A DNA stretch of 64,000 bases, taken from the NCBI RefSeq assembly GCF_013177735.1, contig NZ_WOEZ01000174.1, forward strand, positions 1 through 64,000. Direction: 5' to 3'. This stretch comes from Paraburkholderia elongata (GTDB lineage: Bacteria; Pseudomonadota; Gammaproteobacteria; Burkholderiales; Burkholderiaceae). Positions 44,738 through 54,219 of this stretch are shown here, piece by piece (position 1 is the first letter of the stretch; every line of letters begins with the position of its first letter). The notes under the pieces are model-generated. The model worked only from the letters and a program-made list of their open reading frames with translations. It did not search any database and had not been told where the DNA came from. The position numbers were made by a program, and so were the translations under genes.

Positions 44738-44932
44738 TTACTGGCTGGCGGCATCCGCCGGTGCAGCCATCGGTGCCGACGCACCCTTCTTCATTTTCTG
44801 CTTCTTGGGCTTCTTGACGTGTTTTTCCGTAGGCGGCGAATAGGAGCTCACCGAGCTGGCGGGCTGGGCCAGCGCGACCGAGGCGCCTGCGGCGAGCGAA
44901 ACAGCAGTCAATAACAGCGTCAGCTTCTTCAT
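44738..44932 (-). CDS. Small lysine-rich exported protein
   Basis: 64 residues. A signal peptide of about 22 residues ends LAQ. The mature part of about 40 residues contains a basic cluster (KHVKKPKKQKMKKG) and an Ala/Pro tail. I do not recognise a family; small basic exported proteins of this kind are common in Burkholderia. It lies downstream of the second metH gene in the same direction, with a gap of about 157 bp. Confidence 0.7.
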   Translation of the reverse strand: MKKLTLLLTAVSLAAGASVALAQPASSVSSYSPPTEKHVKKPKKQKMKKGASAPMAAPADAASQ

Positions 44933-45089
44933 ACGATTTTCTCCGTTGACGATTGCAATTTGATAAGCCGACGCGTTTTGGCCGCGTCTGGCGGGTTGAA
45001 GCTATTTCAGTCTACAAAGCCGAAAATTGCACTGCCGCAAATATTCAGTCTAGCGTGCCCGATATAGTAGGTTTCCCGCCCCGCAAGGC

Positions 45090-47807
45090 TTACAGCAAAG
45101 GCGCGAGAGCCCGTTCGGCGTCTGTTTTCGACAACGACATGCGTTTTGCGTAGTCTTCCAGCTGGTCCTGGCCGATCTTGCCGACCGAGAAATAGGTGCT
45201 GTCCGGGTGTGCCAGATAGAAGCCGGAGACGCTCGCCGCCGGCAACATGGCCAGCGACTCGGTTACGCTCATGCCGATTTCAGTGGCTTGCAGCACGTCG
45301 AACATGTCGCGTTTCACGAGGTGGTCCGGGCAGGCCGGGTAGCCCGGCGCCGGGCGGATGCCGTGGTACTTTTCGGCGATCAGGTCGTCGTTCGAAAGGG
45401 TCTCGGTGTTCGCGTAGCCCCAGAGATCGCGGCGCACGCGGGCATGCATCGCTTCCGCAAAGGCTTCGGCGAAGCGGTCGGCGAGCGCCTTCAGCATGAT
45501 CGCGCTGTAGTCGTCGAGATCCTTTTCGAACTGCTTTTCTTTCACGTCGACGCCCAGACCCGCCGTGACCGCGAACATGCCGATGTAGTCGGCCACGCCC
45601 GAATCCTTCGGCGCGATGAAGTCGGCAAGCGAGCGGTTGGGCCGCATCACGCCGTCCACCACCGGCCGCACGCTTTGCTGGCGCAGATTGCGCCACGTGA
45701 GCGCAACTTCCGAGCGCGATTCGTCCGTGTAGATCTCGATATCGTCATCGTTCACCGTGTTGGCCGGCAGCAGCGCGATCACGCCGTTAGCCTGCAGCCA
45801 GCGGCCCTGGATCAGGCGCGCGAGCATCGACTTGCCGTCCGAGAACACGCGGCGGGCCGATTCGCCGACGATCTCGTCGTTCAGGATCGCCGGGTACGGG
45901 CCGGCGAGGTCCCAGGTCTGGAAGAACGGACCCCAGTCGATGTAGTTCGCCAGCTCGTTCAGATCGAAGTTCTTGAACACGCGGCGGCCGATGAACTTCG
46001 GCTTGACCGGCTGGTAGCCTGCCCAGTCGACCTTGGTCTTGTTCGCGCGGGCTTCGGCGAGCGTGACCATGGGCAGGGCCTTCTTGTTGGCGTGCTGATC
46101 GCGGATACGGTCGTAGTCGGCCTTGAGGTCGTCGACGTACTTCGCTGCGCCTTCATCGGACAGCAGGCTCGACGCCACGGAGACCGAGCGCGACGCGTCC
46201 GGCACGTACACCACCGGACCTTCGTAGTGCGGTGCGATCTTCACGGCAGTGTGGACGCGGGAAGTGGTCGCGCCGCCGATCAGCAGCGGAATCTTCTTGA
46301 TGCGGAAGTAGTCGTCGCGCTGCATTTCCGACGCGACGTAGGCCATTTCCTCGAGGCTAGGCGTAATCAGCCCAGACAGCCCGATGATGTCCGCGCCTTC
46401 GACCTTCGCCTTCGCGAGAATGTCGTTGCACGACACCATCACGCCCATGTTGACCACTTCGAAGTTATTGCACTGAAGCACCACCGACACGATGTTCTTG
46501 CCGATGTCGTGTACGTCGCCCTTTACCGTGGCGATGACGATTTTGCCCTTCGCGCGGACGTCGGCGCCGGCTTCGGCCATCAGTTTCTTTTCTTCTTCGA
46601 TGTACGGGATCAGATGCGCGACCGCCTGCTTCATCACGCGCGCCGACTTCACGACCTGCGGCAGGAACATCTTGCCTTGACCGAACAGGTCGCCGACGAC
46701 GTTCATGCCGTCCATCAGCGGGCCTTCGATCACGTTGATCGGACGGCCGCCGGCTGCGGCGATCTTCGCGCGCACTTCCTCGGTGTCTTCGACGATGAAG
46801 TTGGTGATGCCGTGCACCAGCGCATGCGACAGACGCTTCTCGACTGGCTGATTACGCCACTCGAGGTTCTCTTCCTTCTTCGCGGCGCCGGTCTTGAACT
46901 TGTCGGCGATTTCCAGCAGACGATCGGTGCCGTCTGCACGGCGGTTCAGCACGACGTCTTCAACACGCTCGCGCAACTCCGGATCGAGATCGGCATACAC
47001 GCCGAGCTGACCCGCGTTGACGATGCCCATGTCCATCCCCGCCTGAATCGCGTGATAGAGGAACACGGTGTGGATCGCCTCGCGCACCGGGTCGTTGCCG
47101 CGGAACGAGAACGACACGTTCGACACCCCGCCGCTGATCTTCGCGTACGGCAGATTTTCCTTGATCCAGCGCGTCGCGTTGATGAAGTCGACCGCGTAGT
47201 TGTTGTGTTCTTCGATGCCGGTCGCAATCGCGAAGATGTTCGGATCGAAGATGATGTCTTCCGGCGGGAAGCCGACTTCGTTCACGAGGAAATCGTAGGA
47301 GCGCTTGCAGATCCGCGTCTTGCGCTCGAACGTATCGGCCTGGCCTTGCTCGTCGAAGGCCATCACGACCGCGGCCGCGCCGTAACGGCGAATCAGGTTC
47401 GCGTGATGACGGAACGCTTCTTCGCCTTCCTTCAGCGAGATCGAGTTGACGATCGCCTTGCCTTGCACACACTTCAGACCCGCTTCGATCACCTCCCACT
47501 TCGACGAGTCGATCATGATCGGCACGCGCGCGATGTCCGGTTCCGACGCGATCAGATTCATAAAGCGAACCATCGCCGCTTTCGAATCGAGCATGGCCTC
47601 GTCCATGTTGACGTCGATGATCTGCGCGCCGTTTTCGACCTGCTGCCGCGCGACCGCGATCGCGTCGTCGAACTGGTCGTTCAGGATCATTCGCGCGAAC
47701 GCCTTCGAACCGGTCACGTTGGTGCGTTCGCCGACGTTGATGAAGAGCGTCCCGGACGTGACGTTGAACGGCTCGAGGCCGGAAAGGCGCATGGTGTGAT
47801 CGGTCAT
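45090..47807 (-). CDS. metH: Methionine synthase, pterin/cobalamin/activation part
   Basis: 905 residues. It carries the domains of MetH that follow the homocysteine domain. Pterin-binding barrel about 10-290 (FINVGERTNVTGSKAF); helical cap about 300-420; cobalamin domain with Asp431, His433 and Gly436 of the DVHDIG signature; and the C-terminal AdoMet activation domain (RPAPGYPACPDH; SVSGFYLAHPDSTYF). It transfers methyl from methyl-tetrahydrofolate to cobalamin. The homocysteine half is a separate gene 96 bp upstream, so the enzyme must assemble from two chains. Confidence 0.96.
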   Translation of the reverse strand: MTDHTMRLSGLEPFNVTSGTLFINVGERTNVTGSKAFARMILNDQFDDAIAVARQQVENGAQIIDVNMDEAMLDSKAAMVRFMNLIASEPDIARVPIMIDSSKWEVIEAGLKCVQGKAIVNSISLKEGEEAFRHHANLIRRYGAAAVVMAFDEQGQADTFERKTRICKRSYDFLVNEVGFPPEDIIFDPNIFAIATGIEEHNNYAVDFINATRWIKENLPYAKISGGVSNVSFSFRGNDPVREAIHTVFLYHAIQAGMDMGIVNAGQLGVYADLDPELRERVEDVVLNRRADGTDRLLEIADKFKTGAAKKEENLEWRNQPVEKRLSHALVHGITNFIVEDTEEVRAKIAAAGGRPINVIEGPLMDGMNVVGDLFGQGKMFLPQVVKSARVMKQAVAHLIPYIEEEKKLMAEAGADVRAKGKIVIATVKGDVHDIGKNIVSVVLQCNNFEVVNMGVMVSCNDILAKAKVEGADIIGLSGLITPSLEEMAYVASEMQRDDYFRIKKIPLLIGGATTSRVHTAVKIAPHYEGPVVYVPDASRSVSVASSLLSDEGAAKYVDDLKADYDRIRDQHANKKALPMVTLAEARANKTKVDWAGYQPVKPKFIGRRVFKNFDLNELANYIDWGPFFQTWDLAGPYPAILNDEIVGESARRVFSDGKSMLARLIQGRWLQANGVIALLPANTVNDDDIEIYTDESRSEVALTWRNLRQQSVRPVVDGVMRPNRSLADFIAPKDSGVADYIGMFAVTAGLGVDVKEKQFEKDLDDYSAIMLKALADRFAEAFAEAMHARVRRDLWGYANTETLSNDDLIAEKYHGIRPAPGYPACPDHLVKRDMFDVLQATEIGMSVTESLAMLPAASVSGFYLAHPDSTYFSVGKIGQDQLEDYAKRMSLSKTDAERALAPLL

Positions 47808-47903
47808 GGCGTTAGGTGCGGTTCGGTTGCGTGCGTTTACGTGCGATTACGTGCGTCGGGTTCGATAGCTAAAGAGCGGCGGAGCGGCGTCGAGCCACCG
47901 GAC

Positions 47904-48974
47904 TCAGGCTGCGTCGCGGTATTGAGTCGGCCATTGGCGCGGCTTCACTTCAGCCAACGCCTTGGCAATCGCCGCAATATGCTCCGGCGTCGTGCCACAA
48001 CAGCCGCCGGCGATATTCACGAGGCCTGCCTGTGCGAACTCCTTCAGCAATCCCGACGTATCCGCCGGCAGTTCGTCAAAACCCGTATCGCTCATCGGAT
48101 TCGGCAAACCGGCGTTCGGATAGCACGATACATAGGTGTCGCACAGCTTCGCCAGTTCGGCGATGTACGGGCGCATCAGCGCCGCGCCCAGCGCGCAATT
48201 CAAACCGAAGGTGAGCGGCTTGGCGTGACGCAGCGAGTTCCAGAAGGCCTCGACGGTTTGCCCTGACAGAATCCGGCCCGATGCATCGGTGACGGTGCCC
48301 GAGATCATGATCGGCAGGCGCTCGCCGGTGTCTTCGAACAGTTCGTCCAGCGCGAACACAGCGGCCTTTGCATTGAGCGTGTCGAAGATCGTTTCGACGA
48401 GGAACAGATCGCAGCCACCGTCGATCAGCGCCTTCGCCTGCTGGTAGTACGCCGCGTGCAGTTCGTCGAACGTCACGTTGCGCGCGCCCGGATCGTTCAC
48501 GTCAGGGGAAATGCTCGCCGTCTTCGGCGTCGGTCCGATGGCGCCGGCGACGAAGCGCGGCTTGTCGGGCGTGGAGTACTTGTCGCAGGCGGCGCGCGCC
48601 AACTTCGCCGATTCGAGATTCATCTCGATGGCGAGGTCTTCCATCCCGTAGTCGGCCTGCGCAACCGTGGTGGCGCCGAACGTGTTGGTCTCGATGATAT
48701 CCGCGCCCGCCGCGAGATACTGTTCGTGAATCTCGCCGATGATCTGCGGCTGCGTGATAGACAGCAACTCGTTGTTGCCCTTGATGTCGCGCCCGTAGTC
48801 CTTGAAGCGCTCGCCGCGATAGCGGGCTTCGTCGAGCTTGTAGCGCTGGATCATCGTGCCCATTGCGCCGTCCAGAATCAGGATGCGCGATTTGAGCAGC
48901 GCGGGCAGCGCCGTGCCGCGTGTGTAGGCGGCGTCGGGACGGACTGGCGTGGCGGATTGAGCAGGCTGGTTCAT
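47904..48974 (-). CDS. metH: Methionine synthase, homocysteine-binding part
   Basis: 356 residues. It is the homocysteine S-methyltransferase barrel of MetH: ILDGAMGTMIQRYKLDE near residue 33, and zinc ligands Cys260 (FGLNCALGA) and Cys325-Cys326 (GGCCGTTPEH). It ends directly after this domain with a stop codon, and the remaining MetH domains start in a separate gene 96 bp later. The intergenic stretch has short TTACGTGCG-like repeats but no sign of a mere frameshift. Confidence 0.95.
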   Translation of the reverse strand: MNQPAQSATPVRPDAAYTRGTALPALLKSRILILDGAMGTMIQRYKLDEARYRGERFKDYGRDIKGNNELLSITQPQIIGEIHEQYLAAGADIIETNTFGATTVAQADYGMEDLAIEMNLESAKLARAACDKYSTPDKPRFVAGAIGPTPKTASISPDVNDPGARNVTFDELHAAYYQQAKALIDGGCDLFLVETIFDTLNAKAAVFALDELFEDTGERLPIMISGTVTDASGRILSGQTVEAFWNSLRHAKPLTFGLNCALGAALMRPYIAELAKLCDTYVSCYPNAGLPNPMSDTGFDELPADTSGLLKEFAQAGLVNIAGGCCGTTPEHIAAIAKALAEVKPRQWPTQYRDAA

Positions 48975-49121
48975 GGCGGACGAGGGCTTGCGCCGGCTTT
49001 TTCGGGAAACCTGTCATTGTAGCCGCTGTGGGGCGGTTCCGCCGGGCGCGGGCCGAGCGGCCGGGTGCGCGTGCCGTGGCGATAGCGGCTGCGGCTGCAG
49101 CGGAAACAAACCGGCGGAAAC

Positions 49122-49162
49122 AAAACGGCCCAGTCAGGTGGAAGCCTGCTGGGCCGCGTTAT
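49122..49162 (-). terminator. Terminator after the DUF3567 gene
   Basis: CGGCCCAG-T-CAGG (49126-49138 region) pairs with CCTG-C-TGGGCCG (49145-49156) with one internal mismatch. On the minus strand it is followed by TTTTG. It lies about 90 bp after the DUF3567 stop, before metH. Confidence 0.65.
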
Positions 49163-49249
49163 TACTGCTGACCGACTTGTAAAGGCCGCCGGCTAAACCG
49201 GTCGGCGCGGTCGATGTATGTCGCCAAACCGTTACGTTAAATCCTTCAG

Positions 49250-49507
49250 TTAGTGGAGAATCACCGGTTGATGCATCAGGCTGTCGAACTGCCCGAGGAA
49301 TTCGTCTACCTCATCCAGCGACGGTTCATCTTCGATCAGCTTTTGCACGTGCTCGCGGAAACTCGCCGCCATTGCACCGTCTATGTAGATTTCGCGCTGC
49401 ATGTTCTTGTCCACGATCTCGTAGCCTCCTGATTTCATGGCCAGCGGGCCTTCCTGCGGCGGAAACTCGACGACACAATAGTTGGGGCTGTTGTAGATCA
49501 TTTGCAT
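49250..49507 (-). CDS. DUF3567 family protein
   Basis: 85 residues. The opening MQMIYNSPNYCVVEFPP and the segment GGYEIVDKNMQREIYIDG are typical of DUF3567, a betaproteobacterial family without a known role. AGGAGT lies just before the ATG. It is upstream of metH in the same direction but separated from it by a terminator. Confidence 0.9.
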   Translation of the reverse strand: MQMIYNSPNYCVVEFPPQEGPLAMKSGGYEIVDKNMQREIYIDGAMAASFREHVQKLIEDEPSLDEVDEFLGQFDSLMHQPVILH

Positions 49508-49625
49508 GGCGACACTCCTTATTTCCGTTGGCTCCTGGCCATTCCTGCGCCATAGGTGGAGCTTGTGGTGTGGAATTCAAGGGGTGGGTCCGGATTGACG
49601 CTCGTAAAAGTTCCGAACCTACCGG

Positions 49626-50414
49626 TTAGACCGGCTTTTCAAGAAACGTTTCAAGCAGTGCAGCAAAACGGTGAGATTGCTCGATGGGCGCGAGATGAGC
49701 GGCATCGAGCAGTTCGAACTGTGCGCCTTCGATGGCGTCTGCTATTGCCTGCGTTGCCGCAGGTGGCGTGCCCGTGTCGTGGCGGCCCGCCACGGTCAAT
49801 GTTGGGCGACGTATTGTTGCCAGCTTACTGCGTACATCGAAATCGCGCAGCGCTTCGCACGCCATTGCGTAGCCTTCTGACAACGTATGGGTCAGCACAT
49901 CGCGGATCTGGTCGACAGTTTCGGGATGCTCGGCCTGAAAATCTGGCGTCAGCCAGCGGCTCAATGTCGCGGGTACCAGTGATGCCATACCTTCCGTGCG
50001 TGCCGCTGCCGCGCGTTGATCCCATACCGCGCGGCCTTCGGGCAGCGTGCCGCCCGTGGTGTCGGCAAGGGTCAGGGTGTCGACGCGCGATGGGTGGTCA
50101 AACGTGAATTGCTGCGCGATCATGCCGCCCATCGACATGCCGACAAGATGCGTGGTGGGTGCGCCGAGCGCATCGAGCAGCGCCGCGAGATCGCGGGACA
50201 GATCGGCAATGCCGAAAGGCTTGCTCGATACCGCGGTCTTGCCGTGGCCGCGAAGGTCATAGCGCAACACGGTGTAGCGGTCACGGAAATGGCTGGCGAG
50301 TTGGTCCCACACAGACAGATCGCCGCCGAGCTGGTGAATGAACGTCAGCCACGGGCCGCCGCCCTCATTGCTCAGCACATAGCGCGTCTCAATGCCGTTG
50401 ATTTTCACTTGCAT
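49626..50414 (-). CDS. Alpha/beta hydrolase, 3-oxoadipate enol-lactonase-like
   Basis: 262 residues from the ATG at 50414, with AAGGAG upstream. The nucleophile Ser is in VGMSMGGMIAQ, the acid Asp is in GRHDTGTPP, and the His is in DAAHLAPIE. Other family segments are FIHQLGGDLSVWDQ and YDLRGHGKT. It resembles PcaD, which hydrolyses 3-oxoadipate enol-lactone in aromatic degradation, but no pca genes are nearby, so the real substrate is open. Confidence 0.85.
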   Translation of the reverse strand: MQVKINGIETRYVLSNEGGGPWLTFIHQLGGDLSVWDQLASHFRDRYTVLRYDLRGHGKTAVSSKPFGIADLSRDLAALLDALGAPTTHLVGMSMGGMIAQQFTFDHPSRVDTLTLADTTGGTLPEGRAVWDQRAAAARTEGMASLVPATLSRWLTPDFQAEHPETVDQIRDVLTHTLSEGYAMACEALRDFDVRSKLATIRRPTLTVAGRHDTGTPPAATQAIADAIEGAQFELLDAAHLAPIEQSHRFAALLETFLEKPV

Positions 50415-50574
50415 GCGGGCTCCTTGAAGGGGAACGCAGTGGAAAGAGCCGTTTGCGCGCGCTTCTCCCGCCTTCACTATACCTGCGTGGCGGCCGCGCG
50501 AACGATTGAAGTTCATGGTGCGAGTGAGCCACGTCGCGGAAGTTTCAGCGACTTGCTCGAGGCCATACTCGGGT

Positions 50575-51915
50575 TCAGGGCTTTTCGGGCAGATTGCCGG
50601 GAAGGGTGGAATCGACCGGTGAAGAGGGGGCGGTTTCGGGCGTCATTGCGGGTGCGTTGGCGGTGGGCGATTGGTTTGCCGGATTGTCAGGTGAAATATT
50701 GCCGCCGCTGTCAGCGCCGCTGGAGCCACTAGAGCCACTAGAGCCGCTTGTGCCGTCGGCGCTGTCGGCGCTGTCGGCCGGACCGCCGGCGCCGTCTGCA
50801 TTGAGCTTGCCGCGCCACACCAGTTCGAATTGCGTGCCGTTCGGCTCGGTCTGCATGATTCGCGCGGGCAGCCAGCCGAGCGACGGCGCGAGCCACACGT
50901 CGATGCGGCGTAGATCGCCGTCATGCCGAGGCAAGCGTTTGAAGTGGCGCGTCTCGAGGTAACCCTGCGCGGTGCGGATGGTCTCGTCGCCGATCGTCTC
51001 GATTGGCCAGTTCTCGCCGCTGTCGTTATCGACCACGAAGAATTGCCTTGTCACGCCCGGCTTGTAGGCGGCAGGGTCGCCGCGCACGAGGCTGGCAAGC
51101 TGCATCACCATGCTGAAACGGTCTTGCGCGCCGTCGGGCAGTGGCAGCGAGGCCGGGGTGCGCGTGAAGGCGATCTTTTTGTCGGTGCGATTGAAGATCG
51201 CCACGTCTTCCGGGCGACGGCCGCGCTTTTCGACGTATTGATCCGGCGCGAGACCGAATGCGTCGATGCGGCCGTGGCTCGAGTACACGAACGTGCCGAC
51301 GAACGGCAGCGGCACAGAGACGACCATTTCGTAGCTCTGTGCGTTGCTGCTCCAGTGAATGGTGCCGGGCTGGTTGCGCACGCCGTTGTAGAACGTGTCG
51401 TAGTCCAGTTCCCCGGATGGCGGAACGGAGAATTTCACGCCTGCTGCGGCCTGGGGTGCGCTGGCAGCGGTGGGGGCGCTGGCCGTGCCGGCGGCGGTTG
51501 CGCCCGCTTTGGCGTTGGCATCGGGGGTGCTCGTAGCGGCCGATGCGCTCCCTGCAGCATCCGATGCAGCCGTGACCGCGGGCGTTTGCTTTGCCGGTTG
51601 CGTCGCCGTCAGTACATGCTCGCGCGGCTTGCTCGCAACTGCCTTGTGCGCCGGAGCTGGCGCCGCAGCTTGCGGCGCATCGGCGGCGGGTTCGCGCTCG
51701 ATACGTTCGGGCGTTAGCAATGCGACTTGCACAGGGACATGCTTGTTGTCCGATGGATTCAGCGTCGCGCGGTTGCGCTCGACCCATTGCGCCGCAATCC
51801 AGTGCAAGGCGGCCACCACCAGCAGAACCGCGATCCATCGCCACACCCGCAAACCGGCGCGCGGCCCGGCGGGCGGCGTGCGATCTGAGCGATGTGTGGC
51901 AGAAGGTGAGGACAT
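50575..51915 (-). CDS. DUF3108 domain-containing membrane-anchored protein
   Basis: 446 residues from the ATG at 51915. One membrane helix is at about 24-40 (VWRWIAVLLVVAALHWIA). An Ala/Pro/Thr-rich linker to about residue 160 follows, then a DUF3108 domain (YNGVRNQPGTIHWSSNAQSYEM; AFGLAPDQYVEKRGRRPEDV; RRIDVWLAPSLGWLPARI), thought to be periplasmic and beta-rich. The tail has Ser/Gly repeats (GSSGSSGSSGADSGG) and is probably disordered. The function is unknown. The frame is open upstream, but the membrane helix supports this start. Confidence 0.85.
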   Translation of the reverse strand: MSSPSATHRSDRTPPAGPRAGLRVWRWIAVLLVVAALHWIAAQWVERNRATLNPSDNKHVPVQVALLTPERIEREPAADAPQAAAPAPAHKAVASKPREHVLTATQPAKQTPAVTAASDAAGSASAATSTPDANAKAGATAAGTASAPTAASAPQAAAGVKFSVPPSGELDYDTFYNGVRNQPGTIHWSSNAQSYEMVVSVPLPFVGTFVYSSHGRIDAFGLAPDQYVEKRGRRPEDVAIFNRTDKKIAFTRTPASLPLPDGAQDRFSMVMQLASLVRGDPAAYKPGVTRQFFVVDNDSGENWPIETIGDETIRTAQGYLETRHFKRLPRHDGDLRRIDVWLAPSLGWLPARIMQTEPNGTQFELVWRGKLNADGAGGPADSADSADGTSGSSGSSGSSGADSGGNISPDNPANQSPTANAPAMTPETAPSSPVDSTLPGNLPEKP

Positions 51916-51961
51916 GGGCGAAAGAATTCGAACGGGCGGACGGTAATGGGATCGGCGGGGG

Positions 51962-52858
51962 TCACCGTGGCGTCGCACTATACCCGAGCTCGTACGAGAG
52001 CTTTTGCGCGCATTCGCGCAGCGCCGTGTCGATCTCGCCACCCCAGCGGATGTCGAACGCGCCTTCATGACCGAGCGCGATCAGGCCGAGCGCGAGATCG
52101 CCGGTCGAATCGAACACCGGCATGCAGAACGCGTGGATGGTCGGCAGCAACATGCCTTCCACGCGCGCCGCTTCGTGCTGCCGCACCTCCGCCAGCACCC
52201 GCTCGACCTCTTCCCGTGTGCGCGGACCGCTCATGTGCGACGAGCGGCGCGAATCGGCCAGTTCGCGCTCCAGCATCGCGGCGGTCTTGCTCGACGGCAG
52301 ATAGGCGGCGAACAACAGACCGGTGGCGGAACTGAGCAGCGGCATCACGTCGCCGAGCCTGAGCGACGCCTTGGCCGGATGACTCGATTCCATCCAGTGG
52401 ACCATCGTCGGCCCCTGATTGCCCCACACCGCGATGCCCACCGTCAGATCGAACCGGTCGCGCAGTTCGGCGAGCGCAATGCGCGCGAGCTTCACGCCGT
52501 CGACGCGGGCAAGCCGTGCGAGCCCCAATTGCAACGCGAAGCCGCCCAGTTCGTAACGGCCCGACAGCGGATCCTGCGCCACCACGCCGAGACGCAGGAA
52601 GCTCACCAGATAGCGGTGCGCTTTTGCCGGACTCATGCCCGCACGCTGCGCCAGATCGCGCAGCATCATCGCGCGCGGTTCGTGGGTCAGCACCTCGAGC
52701 AATCTGAACCCGACTTCGATCGACTGGATGCCGGAGCGCAGCTTTTCCTCGCCGGCCTCGACGCTTTCGTCGTCAGATTCGGGTGCGTCGTGCGGTTCGA
52801 GCGGTTCAGCGGAGTCGGTGTCGGCACGGATCGCGCCGGATCGGACAGTTGGAGGCAT
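51962..52858 (-). CDS. IclR-family transcriptional regulator
   Basis: 298 residues. An acidic disordered extension of about 40 residues precedes the winged helix (GIQSIEVGFRLLEVLTHEPRAMMLRDLAQRAGM). The effector domain follows (LTVGIAVWGNQGPTMVHW; LPLLSSATG-type segment; AFCMPVFDSTGDLALGLIALG). It is divergent from the fumarylacetoacetate-hydrolase-family gene, with an inverted repeat in between, so that gene is the likely target. Confidence 0.92.
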   Translation of the reverse strand: MPPTVRSGAIRADTDSAEPLEPHDAPESDDESVEAGEEKLRSGIQSIEVGFRLLEVLTHEPRAMMLRDLAQRAGMSPAKAHRYLVSFLRLGVVAQDPLSGRYELGGFALQLGLARLARVDGVKLARIALAELRDRFDLTVGIAVWGNQGPTMVHWMESSHPAKASLRLGDVMPLLSSATGLLFAAYLPSSKTAAMLERELADSRRSSHMSGPRTREEVERVLAEVRQHEAARVEGMLLPTIHAFCMPVFDSTGDLALGLIALGHEGAFDIRWGGEIDTALRECAQKLSYELGYSATPR

Positions 52859-52907
52859 GAGCGAGACGCATGGAGCGCGTTTAAAAGACAGTGGGATGCA
52901 CCGGCAC

Positions 52908-52949
52908 TTGGGCCGCGCCGATTCACCATCGTAGAATAGATTCCTTCTA
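52908..52949 (+). promoter_or_regulatory. Candidate promoter and operator between IclR and FAH genes
   Basis: TTGGGC (52908-52913), 18 bp, TAGAAT (52932-52937) could be the rightward promoter. The inverted repeat TAGAA-N8-TTCTA (52932-52949) covers its -10 region, an arrangement suited to repression by the divergent IclR-type protein. Confidence 0.4.
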
Positions 52950-52973
52950 TCGTCACTAACGGTTCACTCCTCT

Positions 52974-53957
52974 ATGAAACTTGCCACGCTGAAGGACGGC
53001 ACGCGCGACGGTCAGCTAATCGTCGTGTCCCGCGACCTGCACACCGCGGCCGTCGCCGACGCGATCGCGCCCACCATGCAGCGCGTGCTCGACGACTGGG
53101 CCTTCTACGCGCCGCAACTGCAGGACCTGTACGACGCGCTCAACCAGGGCCGCGCGCGCAACACCTTCCCGTTCGACGCCAGGGAATGCATGGCGCCGCT
53201 GCCGCGCGCGTTCCAGTGGGCCGACGGTTCGTCGTACGTGAATCATGTGGAGTTGGTGCGCCGCGCGCGTGGCGCGGAAATGCCGCCGGAATTCTGGACC
53301 GATCCGCTGATGTACCAGGGCGGCAGCGACGACTTCATCGGCCCGAAAGACGATGTGCTGTGCGCATCTGAAGAATTCGGCATCGACTTCGAGGCGGAAG
53401 TCGCCGTGATCACCACGGACGTGCCGATGGGCGCCACCCCCGATCAGGCGCTCAGGAGCGTGCGTCTGGTGACGCTCGTCAACGATGTCTCGCTGCGCAA
53501 TCTGATCCCCGCCGAACTCGCGAAGGGCTTCGGCTTTTTCCAGAGCAAGCCGGCCACGTCGTTCGCGCCGGTGGCGGTTACGCCCGACGAACTCGGCGAG
53601 AGCTGGCGCGAAGGGCGCCTGCACCGGCCGATGATCGTCCACTGGAACAACAAGAAAGTCGGCCAGCCCGACGCCGGCACCGACATGGTGTTCCACTTCG
53701 GCCAACTGATCTCGCACGCGGCGAAAACGCGCAACCTGCGCGCCGGTGCGATTGTCGGTTCGGGCACGGTGTCGAACAAGGACGCGAAGCGCGGCTATTG
53801 CTGTATCGCCGAGAAGCGCTGCCTCGAGACCATCGAGCACGGCGCGCCGCAAACCGAGTTCATGAAGTTCGGCGATACCGTGAAGATCGAGATGTTCGAC
53901 GAAGCAGGCAAGTCGATTTTCGGTTCGATCGATCAGGGCATCGCGCCGCTGGATTGA
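52974..53957 (+). CDS. Fumarylacetoacetate hydrolase family protein
   Basis: 327 residues. It has a FAH fold: metal ligands in EEFGIDFEAEVAVIT, then NDVSLRNLIPAELAKGFGFFQSKPATSFAP and the late GSGTVSNKDAKRGYCCIAEKR. Members cleave carbon-carbon bonds in fumarylacetoacetate or related acylpyruvates at the end of aromatic degradation. No tyrosine-pathway genes adjoin it, so the substrate is not fixed. The divergent IclR gene suggests induction by an aromatic intermediate. Confidence 0.92.
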   Translation: MKLATLKDGTRDGQLIVVSRDLHTAAVADAIAPTMQRVLDDWAFYAPQLQDLYDALNQGRARNTFPFDARECMAPLPRAFQWADGSSYVNHVELVRRARGAEMPPEFWTDPLMYQGGSDDFIGPKDDVLCASEEFGIDFEAEVAVITTDVPMGATPDQALRSVRLVTLVNDVSLRNLIPAELAKGFGFFQSKPATSFAPVAVTPDELGESWREGRLHRPMIVHWNNKKVGQPDAGTDMVFHFGQLISHAAKTRNLRAGAIVGSGTVSNKDAKRGYCCIAEKRCLETIEHGAPQTEFMKFGDTVKIEMFDEAGKSIFGSIDQGIAPLD

Positions 53958-54219
53958 GGCGCCAGGCCGAGGCACCGGTTTTGTGCGGTACGCGGCATCA
54001 AGATCGCATCCGCACGCGCCTCGGTGTCCGCGAAAGGGTTTCGCCCGATGCCGACGCCACAACGCGCCGCTACACTGACTGGCGCGGCGGCGGCCTCGGG
54101 GTAGCGGCTGGCCGTCGATTGCGGACCCAACGCGAAACCAGCGCGACGCAGCGCGTGAGCCAGGCACAAGCAGCACATCGGCGGTACATCAAAACGAAAA
54201 ACCGACGTGAGGAGAGAGC

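Noticed and set aside
47808..47903. metH gap as a simple frameshift or sequencing error
   Set aside because: The upstream half stops right after its domain, and the downstream half has its own start at the next domain, so this is a genuine split.
45207..48266. 1019-codon open frame antisense to both metH genes
   Set aside because: It has the Arg/Asp/His-rich composition of a GC-rich antisense shadow, no domain, and lies opposite clearly real genes.
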